From Ampullaceana balthica (Eukaryota; Mollusca; Gastropoda; Lymnaeidae), in contig CALYLW010000281.1 in assembly GCA_944989445.1 (NCBI GenBank), positions 661,824 through 725,823 of the forward strand: DNA of 64,000 nucleotides, given 5' to 3'. Position 1 is the stretch's first letter, and the number at the start of each line of letters is the position of its first letter. This document shows positions 13,101 through 25,100 of the stretch, piece by piece. The position numbers were made by a program, and so were the translations under genes. The notes under the pieces were generated by a model that was not told where the DNA came from, made no database searches, and saw only the letters and a program-made list of their open reading frames with translations.

Positions 13101-16100
13101 TTGTAGACCTATAGATCAAAGCCTTGTTTTAAAAAAAATATTTCAAATAGTTTTAGAGAGATATGTAAAATGTCAACAAAAAACATGAGACAAGCGCAAG
13201 AGCTTATGACGATAAAAGGTAGAAAAGCAGCGCAACAATATGTATGTGAGTTATCGTTGGTAAGATTTCAGACATTTTAATCCCGTCACACAGGAACGAG
13301 ACGAGATTCACTTTGAGAGCTACGCCAGGATTGAACACGTCCTCACTGGATTCTGGCTCCACGCCTTGAAAGGTTTGTGTCTGTCACGGCTCTGTCACTT
13401 GTCAATAAAGGTATTTGTCACTACCCAGTGGTCACTGCTCTGTCACTTGTCAATAAAGGTATTTGTCACTACCCAGTGGTCACTGCTCTGTCACTTGTCA
13501 ATAAGGGTATTTGTCACTACCCAGCGAATTCTCCATGGGTATTTGTCACTAAAATGCGAGTTAACAAAAGATATTTTTCCACTAACTTTTTTTCGACATA
13601 AATTGAGGATTCAAAACAAAAGGTATGTGTCACAACGTTGTTTTTTATTTTATTTTAAAGTTATATGTTTCATCACAACCCTGTTGGTTTTCTAAGGATA
13701 TTTGTCACTTCTCACTAAGCTATCTGTTAGGTTTCGTTACTGTCTGTGTTCTGTTAAAAAAAATTCTTATGAATAAATTTACAAATGAGTTAAGCTCCAA
13801 AAATTTTCGTGGGTGCCTACACAACTTTAACTTTATTCGGAAATACTAGTAAATCAATCGGCTTATTTACGTTCCAGTGGGGGGTCAGACCCTAGGTAGG
13901 TCATTGATGATCCCCGCTTAGCGCCGGTCCTGACCATAGAGACTCGTGTGCTTTGCCGGGGTGGCGCCAAAGTGGCAGAGGGTCGCAGTAGGGAATTCCA
14001 CTACTCCTTGTGAGGTCAATTTAGTGAGAGACATTTTCGACTTCGTGTCCTGGATGCCCTGGTGGCCACTTCAGAAGCGACTGCTCGGGGGGGGGGTCTC
14101 AGCTGTTACGTTCCCTTGGGGGCCAGATAGCTGAGAGGGTCTTCCGGGAAGACTCATGAAGAGCACTAGGCTCGGGGCTGCTGATTTTCTTCCACGTGTA
14201 AGATCATTAACGTTAGTGTAGAATTTCAAGCCATGATGCAATGACGCTATCGTTGGTGTGATATCAAGATTGAATGACGTCATTTTTTCGATTTAGGCAC
14301 ACGTACACAAATATTCTCTAACTCATTTCTTACGAGAATGATAACCGGTGGTTAACTGGCAGAAAGTTAGCAGTAGATGTTTGATCGATTCTTCGATACG
14401 TCTTCAGAGTAAATTGGGTCTTACCATAAGCGCGAGAGAAACGTAAAAAGCCGATGTCAAGAAAGTATGAGAATCTACTGACCTACAACTATAATAATCA
14501 GATTGGTCTTACAGATTGGTTTCACAGATAGGTTTTACAGATAGGTTTTTCAGATAGGTTTTACAGATAGGTTTTACAAAGCTTGTTAAAGTAGACCCGA
14601 AATATCTGAAACTGACATGTTGAAAGTTGCGAGATCAAAATAATTTAGAATTACTGCGATTTTTGTTTCTTTATTTATATAAGTAATACCGGTCTCACCC
14701 CCTGGTCTCACCCCCTAATCTCCTGCTAATAAACTCCAACCAATACATCTTTATAATAGTTAAGAGATGATCTGATTTAGTGACAATTGAAGCTGTAGGT
14801 TCCATGAATCACTCCGGCACCACTGGTGGGTCCGGGGAACTTAACGTCTGGAAAGTTGAAGAAAATGGTCCAATCGTGTGATCCACTTATGATAGCTACT
14901 AATGTAGACCAAGTGCAATATTATCTTATCTTATCTTATCTATACAGACGCTCCTTCTATGCAGAAGATAGTTGCGTCCACAGACCATGACAGATGATCT
15001 GTTGGCAAGTGATGCAGCAATCACAGGCCACGGCTTTGTGGGTTCCACGCATTACCCAGCCGCCTAACTACATGTAGTGTTAGGTACCCATTCGGAGCGG
15101 GGTGACTCAGGGACGCCCTAGGCCCCGGGAACAAACCCTTGCCTTCACACGGATTCGAACCCGTTACCATCGGTACGACAGTCCAGTGCGCTGCCACTCG
15201 ACCACCGCGATCTTACGTTTTTTTTCTTCTCTTTCATGCTCAGATGAAGACTACATCCGGAAACAGTTCAGGGCCGTAGAGGAAAACCAGGAGCATAGCA
15301 TGAGGGGGCTGAGGTGGGACACGGCAAATGTTCGACAGGTAGGACTAGGACAAGGACTTGATATACTACAGATTTACATTTGGTAGACATGAGATAAGGC
15401 TACTGATGGGGTGGTTTTGTTGTTTTTGGTTTTTGTTTGTTTATTTAGTTTTTTGTTGTTGTTGTGTGCGTGTAGGTTTGTGTGTTTGTCTTAATTTGAA
15501 AAGTCATCAATGTTTTTGCTGATAAGTCACCTTAACATATGTTAAGTCTCCTCTGACCTACGTCATCGTAAGACCGGTGAAGACTTGGCGTAAGGACTGC
15601 ACAAGGTCAATTCCGATGACTCGTTGCCAGGCGATGAGAAACAAATCGATGATTGAATGACCACGCAAAAATCTTCTAGAGAATCATTTCTAGCATCTCT
15701 TTTTTATTATGGCGTGTTACCAGTAACGCTGCGAGCAGCCAGGAAAACAAAATTCTTTTTAATGCATGTAAAAAAATATACAACAGTTTTAGTAACATCC
15801 ACAGGTTTGTTTGTAACAGCTCGTTGTCAATCTCTGACCAATTTTGTTGACAAAGGAAAACATCGACAAGGATGTGAGGTGGAGCAATTGATTGTCTATC
15901 TGTCCATTCAGATACAGCGACTTGTAATAGATCATGGCTATAACGTCTTGAAATACCACAGATGGCGGATAGAGACTTGATCTACCACCATACACTGCCA
16001 AAAGTGTCTTGTTATATGGCTACGTGACGGCGGTTGCGTCATGAGATACCGTTAGCTTCGAGCTATGTCGTCTTGTACAACTGTTATATGGCGGCTAATG

Positions 16101-19100
16101 TGGACGCTCAGCCATGGCACAGACACCGGTACTAAATCATGAGCCGGTCAGCTTTTCATCCCGTGACCTCTGGACATCAGAGCATGAATCCCAACCTACA
16201 ACCGACTCGCTGACAGGACAATCAAAACATTACTTCCAATGAGTGGGTCTGGGAAAAATGGCCGATAAAGTCAATAGATTGGGTCATGGGTCTACTACAC
16301 GGCTAGATAGCAGAAAAAAGTCAATAGATTGGGTCATTAGACTTCTACACATTTTACGTTTGGATTTGGGGACTCGTTGAAAATCTGTTTTACCTTCTAA
16401 ATATCATATCATTACACCCCAACTCCTTTCTTTAGAAAAAAATCAATTTTCCCCCCCAAAAAGGTATAACCTTTGTGAAGGGAGGCTGTTTAAGAATTGA
16501 ATTTAGTTTTCAGGATTTCGCTAAGGATATCTAAAAGTTAAGGTTCTCTGTGGCATAAAGTTTCAAGTTTTAAACCTTTCTCTGAAAGTTCTACTAACCA
16601 TGTATTAAACCTTATAATTCTGTCAACAAAGATATGTCAAAATCCGGATAATGCTGTAATTAAGAAAACATAATTCTGTCAGCGAAGATACGCAACAAAC
16701 CGGAGAATGCTGACACTGATACAATGTCAAATGAAGGCGCCAGTCAGATATTGGATACACGCCAAATTGTGTTGAAATTATCCAAATAACTTATCCTTTC
16801 ATATGTCATCACTTGACGACTAAAGCGGCGTCCAGCTCTATGAACATCCTCATTAAATGCCAAGGTTGGCAGCGGTTCCAGGAGTAGTCGGCTAAATGTC
16901 CTAACAGGGGTAAACTATTTCTGCTAACAATGCAGCAAGTCATAAAACCCAAATGAAACCAAACTGCTTAATAACGCTGTAGGCTTAGCGTCTAGGCCGT
17001 CCTATTATCGCTGTGATCCTCATATCCTTTGAGCCAGCGAGCGCCAAGTCCTGGACTGACCAAGTCGCGTTCCGACCAACTGTCAATAAATTATTCAATA
17101 ACAGAAGACTTATTGGCCCGGGTCGTCACACTCTTGAACGTCACTTCCTGGAGCCTCCTGGTCATTAGTGACCGGCGGCTTAAGGTCAAAATATACATTT
17201 CTGTCAAACAAAACTTACACAAAGCTGAGGTCTGTTAGAGTGCACTGAGCGAGCCAGACCAACGGAAATATGCTGCGGAGTCTTTGGTCCGAGCATCGGT
17301 CAATTAAAGTAATCAGGTCGTGGGGGTGGGGGTGTTGCGCTGGGCAGAAGCTTGGTCAGTCTGCACTGTCAGCTTGATGATGTTTCCACCGTCTGGAACG
17401 GGGGGTGGGGATTTTGAAGAGTTCACTTTGAGGGATGACAAAAATACGACTTTAGTGCTAAAAACAAAGTACAAATATCTTGTATTTTTTAATTATTAAA
17501 TAGCTCCTTGTTAACTGTAAGAAATCCTTTGTTTTATTTTTTACCCTAATTTTATTTGATGTGGTAGAGGGAAATTACTTTCAACTAATTTACGTTTACA
17601 GTATTGCATAAGTTTAATGTTCACGTTACTGTTAGCTCTTCGCTGGTGAAGACTTTTGAAAGGCACATCACTGTTTCGTTATTGTTTTTTTGCCTTCATT
17701 ATTTGAATGTAGGATGTCATTGACTGACTGTAGGATGTCATTGACAGATTGTAGGATGTCATTGACTGATTGTAGGATGTCATTGACAGACTGTAGGATG
17801 TCCTTTCCTGACTGTTTGATGTCATTGACTAACTATGTGACGTCATTGACTGACGGTGTGATGTCATTTCCAGGTGGCTGCCAGTGGGGAGAGTATGTAC
17901 GACGATGCGTTCACCATCCAGTACGTGGAGAAGGCGTATGTGGACGACTTTAACTACGTGGCCGGCATGGTGCCCTTCCTGCTGAACCTCATCAAAGATG
18001 TCAGTTTGTGTGGGGCAGCTGTCAGTTTGTGTGGGGTTAGATGTCAGTTTGTGGGGGCAGATGTCAGTTTGTGTGGAGTTAGATGTCAGTTTGTGGGGGC
18101 AGATGTCATTTTGTGGGGGCAGATGTAATTTTGTGGGGGCAGATGTCATTTTGTGGGGGCAGATGTCAGTTTGTGGGGGGCAGATGTCAGTTTTTAAGGG
18201 CAAATTTCATTTTGTGGGAGTAGATGTCAGTTAGTGGGGCAGATATCAGTTTGTGAGGGAAGATGTCAGTGTGTGTGGGGCAGATGTCATTTTTGTGTGG
18301 CCGAAAGTCATTTTGTGTGGGCAGATGTCAGTTTTTGAGCAGATGTCAGTTTGTGTAGACGTATGTCATTTATGAGAACTAAATATAAAATAGATTACTA
18401 ATAGGTATATTTGAAACCCATTGCTTACTCTGTAAATAACTTATCTTATGTGTTACAGACGCTCTTTCTGTACAGAATATTATTGCGACCTGTTTAGTAT
18501 TAATAAACTAAAGGCTATCTTTTGGAATGAATTGCGTGATAAGAATCTAAAATCCCCATAATTGTAGAAGATTAAGGAAATGCGAAGAAGAATTACTTGA
18601 TATGGGTAATGTCTTCTTAGACTTAAAACTAACGCGGGAACTTATAAAATTGATAACAAACATGCAAAGGTTATTCAATAAACACTTTCAATAGGCGCTA
18701 GAAGGAACAAAGGAACAAAGGTGACTGACTGGCACCTAATCCCGCTCTAATTACGAGAGTAGACATACTGACAAGACCATGATCCAAACTAATCCATTGA
18801 AGCTGAAGATCATAAGCGGGATCGTGTCATGTCTTGTGGTATGACATCATCATAACACGCGGTAATGTTATTTGAGTGTCACTCATTACCAGGCTAACGT
18901 GAACTAATTACCCGACCAACCTTGTTTATGATGTCATGATTTCTTCATTTAACGATGTATTGATGTCATGACGTCACGATGTACGATCCCAAGTAGGTCA
19001 ACGTTTTGTCATCATGTCTAATTTCCGGTGTCCTTCTCACGTTCACAGAGAAACGACACAGTCACCCTCAACGCCAAGAAGACGCACCTCACACTGACGG

Positions 19101-22100
19101 TAAGAATAGCTCCACGCGGCGCCTAAACAATATTCACAAATATTAATATTAATTCAGAACTTTGTCACTATATAACAAGTTTTAATCACCATATTGTCAC
19201 TTGTTAAGGTACTACTCAATATATATATTAAAATTAGTATAATTAACGTTGTAAACACAATTAGTCATTTCTCTCAACGGCCTTGAAATTTACAATTTTA
19301 TACGCTGAAACTGTATTTGACCACGTGACTAAATGTTGTTTCCTGCAGGCCATGGAAGAGCTAAGGAGATTCATGTACGTCAATGGGCTCACTAACAAAA
19401 ACAGACAGAAGCTCATGCGCAACCTCAGGGTGAGTGCGTTTCATTGTCACTCGCACTTTTAGTTTTACAGAATGCATGAAATTACAAATGGAAACACAAA
19501 CGATCTTTCGTTCTTTAGCACTGTTTGGGTTTATTGAACAACAAATTAGCTTCAACGCGTTCACATGGTTGGTTTTTTTTAAAAAATAAACACGGCAAGC
19601 TACATATTCAATTAAATACATGTGAGAATTTAAAATTTAAAACTAAAGAATGTGAAAATACATGAATCTCCGCGCTCGCTCCCAGGTGATCGATCTGCTG
19701 GTCAAGATTCTCCAGTGTCAACTCGATGCCCAGCCCGACGAGATCAACCTGACCTCCGTGTTCAAGGAAGCGTACGATACCCTCTACACCTACATGATTG
19801 GCCGGTCAAGGAAGAATGCCCTTTACTTCGCCAAGTACATCGACTTCTTTCAAACCCAGTTTACCCAAAAGGTATTAAATAGACACTTTATCAAACACAA
19901 CCTCATCAAAAGGTATTCAATAGACACTTTCTCAAACACAACTTCATCAAAAGGTATTCAATAGACACTTTCTCAAAACACAACTTCATCAAAAGGTATT
20001 CAATAGACACTTTCTCAAACACAACTTCATCAAAAGGTATTCAATAGACACTTTCTCAAACACAACTTCATCAAAAGGTATTCAATAGACACTTTCTCAA
20101 ACACAACTTCATCAAAAGGTATTCAATGGACACTTTCTCAAACACAACCTCATCAAAAGGCATTCAATAGATACTTTCTCAAACACAACCTCATCAAAAG
20201 GTATTCAATATAAACTTTCAGAAACACAACCTACTCACGCGGTATGAAGTTGTTAAGACATGTCATTGTAGTGGTATAATTTGTTTGATTTGACTAAACA
20301 CGTTTTACTGAACAGGTGTGACCAATATTGTATCTCTTAATAACGCTCTTAACTCGACAGATATGATTTTCAAGACATTAAAACCGTTAAACATAATCCG
20401 TCTGGCTTGTCCACAAAAACAATCTGTTTTCTCCCCCCAGGGTGGTATAGGATTGAATGTTGCCCAGATGATTGTCGAGCTCATCAGGGACAAGAGGAAG
20501 ATTGTTGACCGAATCACGCATGCGCAGATTGATCAGTTTGTGACACTGCTCGAGAAATCACAGGTCATTCATTGTTTTCTTGCAGCTTTTTAACAAAAAT
20601 AAATGTCTCGGAATTTAGTACAAACAAAGATGTATTAAAACACATTAGGTATAAAATGATTTAATATGGTGCAAAAATATTCTTGAACCAATCAACTAGT
20701 GTATTTTTGAGTTGATTCTTTGAAAGCAATAAAACTATATTCTATCGTAATATATTGTAATTGATTTGCAATTGAATTCAAATAGTCAAGGCAAATATCG
20801 ATTTGATTTCCAGTTTTTTTAGAGAATAAAGTGAGAATATATATTTCGAGATTTGAACCCATCTTCAAATCTTTGTTTAGAACTATCGATTCCTGGACCT
20901 GCTTCATGTTCTGTGTGTGTGTGATGACGTGGCCATCCCAAACAACCAGTCCTACATCGTTGAGAGATGGCTGTCTACCGGTCAGGTGAGAAATCTTGCT
21001 GTACCAATGACCAGTACATCGTTGGTCATGTTTTGGTTAGTGGACCACTACCTCTGTGTCACACAGTCAAGTCGAATGCTTGCACGTTAATTATGGATAT
21101 CTGTCAGTAGATTTTATCAGACAACCCTGCGTGATTCGGGACAGTCAAATTTGAAAAAAACAACACTATGCAACTATCAAGTCTGTCTATAAATATGAGA
21201 TCTCAGTTTAAAAAACAATACTTTTATCATGATTTTTTTCTTTTTTTCTGTTAAAGCGTATGATATTAAAGAGCTCTTTGAATATTATGTGTTTAACACA
21301 CACACAAGTTAAAACTAAAAATAACCATTTTAAGAATTGTTTGTTGTTGGTTTTTGTTTCTAATTTAAGGCTCCCACTAAAGTAGCTTGTTGTCTCTCTC
21401 TTTGATTGGCATCAGTAGCTAGAAGTTTAATATTAAAACCTTTGTTAATCAAGATTACCTTGTCCTGTTATTTCCTAATCAGTTTATGTTCTACCTTCTT
21501 TTAAAAGTAAACAATCTGTTCGTCGGTGTGTTGGACTGATTTACCTAAAGATTGACGTCTAGTCCTAGTTGTTAGTTCAGTGAGAATTGACGCTCAAAGC
21601 ACCACAGATTTTTGGTATATCCTCTTAACTGAAGGGCATAGTAATGCGTTGACCACAGTGTTGGCACAAAGCTTTTTGTACGTGACACAATGCTATTCAT
21701 ATCGACAGAAAGGAGTCTACCTGACAGCCAGGGGTCAAGACATCAACAGACAACCCAACATCCTGTACATCTCAACCACAGGAGGGAAGAGCTGGTTGGC
21801 CCTGCACGAGTTTGTGGATGTCAGTAGTCGTGGCGTAACTAATGGTGTATACAGGGTTGGGCGTGGGAACCTGGTCACATGACTGACTTTCTAGTTCTGA
21901 AATGTTGTTTTTTTCCTTAAATTTAAATACAAAAGCTTTGTATTCAAGTTTCAAAATAATAACTTTAATAAGTTCAAGGATTTACTGAAATCATTTTTAC
22001 TTTCATGACTGAATATTTTGTATAATATAATAATTATTGTTCTTTGAAACCTTCTGTCCATACGCCCTCACCCACCCACAGGAGAGCAACGCCTGCTACG

Positions 22101-25100
22101 ACCAGAACAAACACGACTTTCTGCTCCACCAACTGGACCTGTACAAGGCGCTATGCCACGTAAGTAACTCGATCTTTGACCTTGAATTATTTCACTGGAA
22201 ATTTGGGTTTTCACCCGAGCAATTGGGCACAGAAGAGTGGAGAAGTATTTGCTCGTTTTTCCTTTAATCATGATGCTGATGACCCGTGAAAAGAGGTGGG
22301 CATGATACTAAGTTTGGACAAGTGAGTTGAACAACCCTTGTTAAATACCTCAGACAAGTGAGTTGAACAACCTTTGTTAAATACCTGAGACAAGTGAGTT
22401 GAACAACCCTTGTTAAATACCTCAGACAAGTGAGTTGAACAACCCTTGTTAAATACCTCAGACAAGTGAGTTGAACAACCTTTGTTAAATACCTCAGACA
22501 AGTGAGTTGAACAACCCTTGTTAAATACCTCAGTTCATTTTCATAACTTAAAACTTTTCAGAGGGAAAAAATTTACTCTCGGGCAAAAAGACCCCAAAAG
22601 GGTTGAGAGTATCTTGAGTAAAACATACACAGTGAAGCCATCATGCAATGAACAAAAACAAATTATTTGCGTATATATTTCCAGAATGGGAAATACATTT
22701 TTGGTGGTTTTGTCAAATTAGTTGGACTTCATCGATGATTTTACATTTTTTTATCATTCACAAACATTATAGAAATCTTTAAACAAGAGAATCTGGTAAT
22801 TTCCAAAAATTCTAGACAATTTGCATAGATAAACAGGGCAGACACAACGGCCGTTACCTACATCACCCCTTTGTGTTACTGTCAAAGATAATTTTAATGA
22901 TGGTTTCGACAGGGTCGGAATGACTTCGCCATTAACATCATAACAAAGGAGTTAAGGTACCTGACCTGGGAGGAGACCTTCCTGTCCCTGAGGTCAGACA
23001 TTCTGCCAGACGCCATCAGGGCCAAGTACTGTGATCTCACCACAAGTAAGTGCCCTCCCTTGAACGAACAAACACCCGGACTGACTTCCCTTGAACATAC
23101 AAACACCTGGTCTAAACGCCCGGATCGAAATACGCAACTAGAGTAAGAGCCCTTGAAGGAACAAACACCTGCTCTTTCTGTCCCTATTAAAAACACACTT
23201 TCTTACTGCCCTTGAAAGAACAAACACACAAGTTAGAACTAAACGTCATTCCAGCTACAAGTGCCCCACCACAAAATTTCAAGAGGAGAAATTTAACTAT
23301 ATCAGTGCCAGTTGGGATCTCTCATGCCATCTTTCTATTTCTTTTATTTCTCTTTTGTTTGGCTTTTCTCATTCTAAGACACGGATATAAACAATAACAA
23401 GTATTTAAAAAAAAATTAAAATTATTCGTTACAATAAATTTAAACAAATTCAGTTACATCTGGTAAAATTTGTCCGTCATTAAAATTAAAATGTATACAC
23501 ATTTTTTTCTTTCGATTTCACTTAACGGTACAATTTACAGGTTACCGTGACTATCTTATCTTATCAGTTACAAACCTCCCTTCTATACAGAATATTATTG
23601 CGTCCTATGAAGACTGGTCTATAATTTCTTTCCGTTAAGATAACGTCAATCCTGCCAATATGATCACTGAACATTTGAATATATCTTATCTTATCTGTTA
23701 CAGACACTCCTTCTATACAGAAGATTATTGGGTCCTACGCTTCTCTATGGTTTCTGCTTAGTCCTGCATTTTTATTAGAGATTTAAATGTTGATAAAGTG
23801 TTGGTTTTCCTAGTTTCTTCAGGCAACCCATTCCACGCCCGAATGCCGGACGGGAAGAACGAAAATTTGTATGTGTTTGTTCTTGCATACGGAATAGGAA
23901 AGGTGTTTTTATCCTTATGTCTATCTGAGGGTTGTATTAAGTTATCTTTTTGTTGTATTTCTAAATTAGAATTAATTGCTTTATGTATGATTACTACTTT
24001 GCTCTTGGTTCTTCTATCCTCTAGTGTTTCAAGGTTGAATGATTTAACTAATGGTGTTATTCTTGTCAGTTTTGAATATTCTCCAGTAATGTATAAAACA
24101 ATTTAGCCAGTACACTGTCTACTGTCATTGTTAGCAGACGTCTAGACACCCATCTTTGATTGCCCCATTCAGAAATTCTAGCATGAATTTTTTTAATATT
24201 TTTTTTTAGAACCGGCCAGCCGAGTTTATTTATAATTCCTTTCTATTAACAGAATTACACTGATATCTTGAGCAACGGTTCCAGAAAATTAGATGACTTG
24301 TACCCGATCACTGTTTTGTTTGATTTTTTTTTCAAGTGTTTGCTAACAACCGTCAAATCGACCGTAAAATGAAAAACTAATTAATTTCAGTTCATAAAAT
24401 TCCGAACACACAAAATGTTTTGTATACAATAAAAGAAAAAACATCTCTCGTAACGCTGCGATGTGCTTATGTTAAGATTCACTTTAAATAAGAATTCACT
24501 AAGATGTCACTGAACTAAGTCTTTTCTGTGGTTAACTCTAGCTTTATTTTTTTTAATTTTATTTTTTTTAATTTTAAAAATAACTTTTTGAAAATTGCCC
24601 GAGCATAGATCTAAATATTTCTTAGAGGGTTATAGTTCAAAATTATGTATATTTTCCCTCTCCACAATACCTTTCGTAATATTTTTTTTAAGAAAGCTAA
24701 AAACTAGAATTAATTATAGATTTGATCTATTGCTAAGGTTGACGAATTTCAGTCCAGTTTATTCTGTAGGCCGATTTTGTTTTCTGATTGCTGCACTTTT
24801 GATTCCCCCACCCCACACCCCCCACCCCCACCCATTTAAGAACAACATGAGTAGTAATAATAAGAACGCTGCTGGAGTTTTGGTAAACAAGTTTAAGAAC
24901 CGTCATAGTTCTGCCCCCCCCCCACAACACACCTTTCAACCTGATAGATATTACTATAGATATTACTATAGATATTACTATAGATATTACTATAGATATT
25001 ACTATAGATATTACTATAGATATTACTATAGATATTACTATAGATAGTACTATAGATATTACTATAGCTATTACTATAGATAGTACTATAGATATTACTA

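Noticed and set aside
15102..15386. 94-residue ORF spanning SINE and exon 7
   Set aside because: It joins antisense SINE sequence to exon 7 by chance; the acceptor at 15243 and the phase of exon 6 define the real exon.
21820..21834. Alternative exon 14 end adding VSSRG
   Set aside because: In frame and possible, but the GTAACT donor is no better than GTCAGT; recorded in the exon 14 entry instead of as a separate exon.
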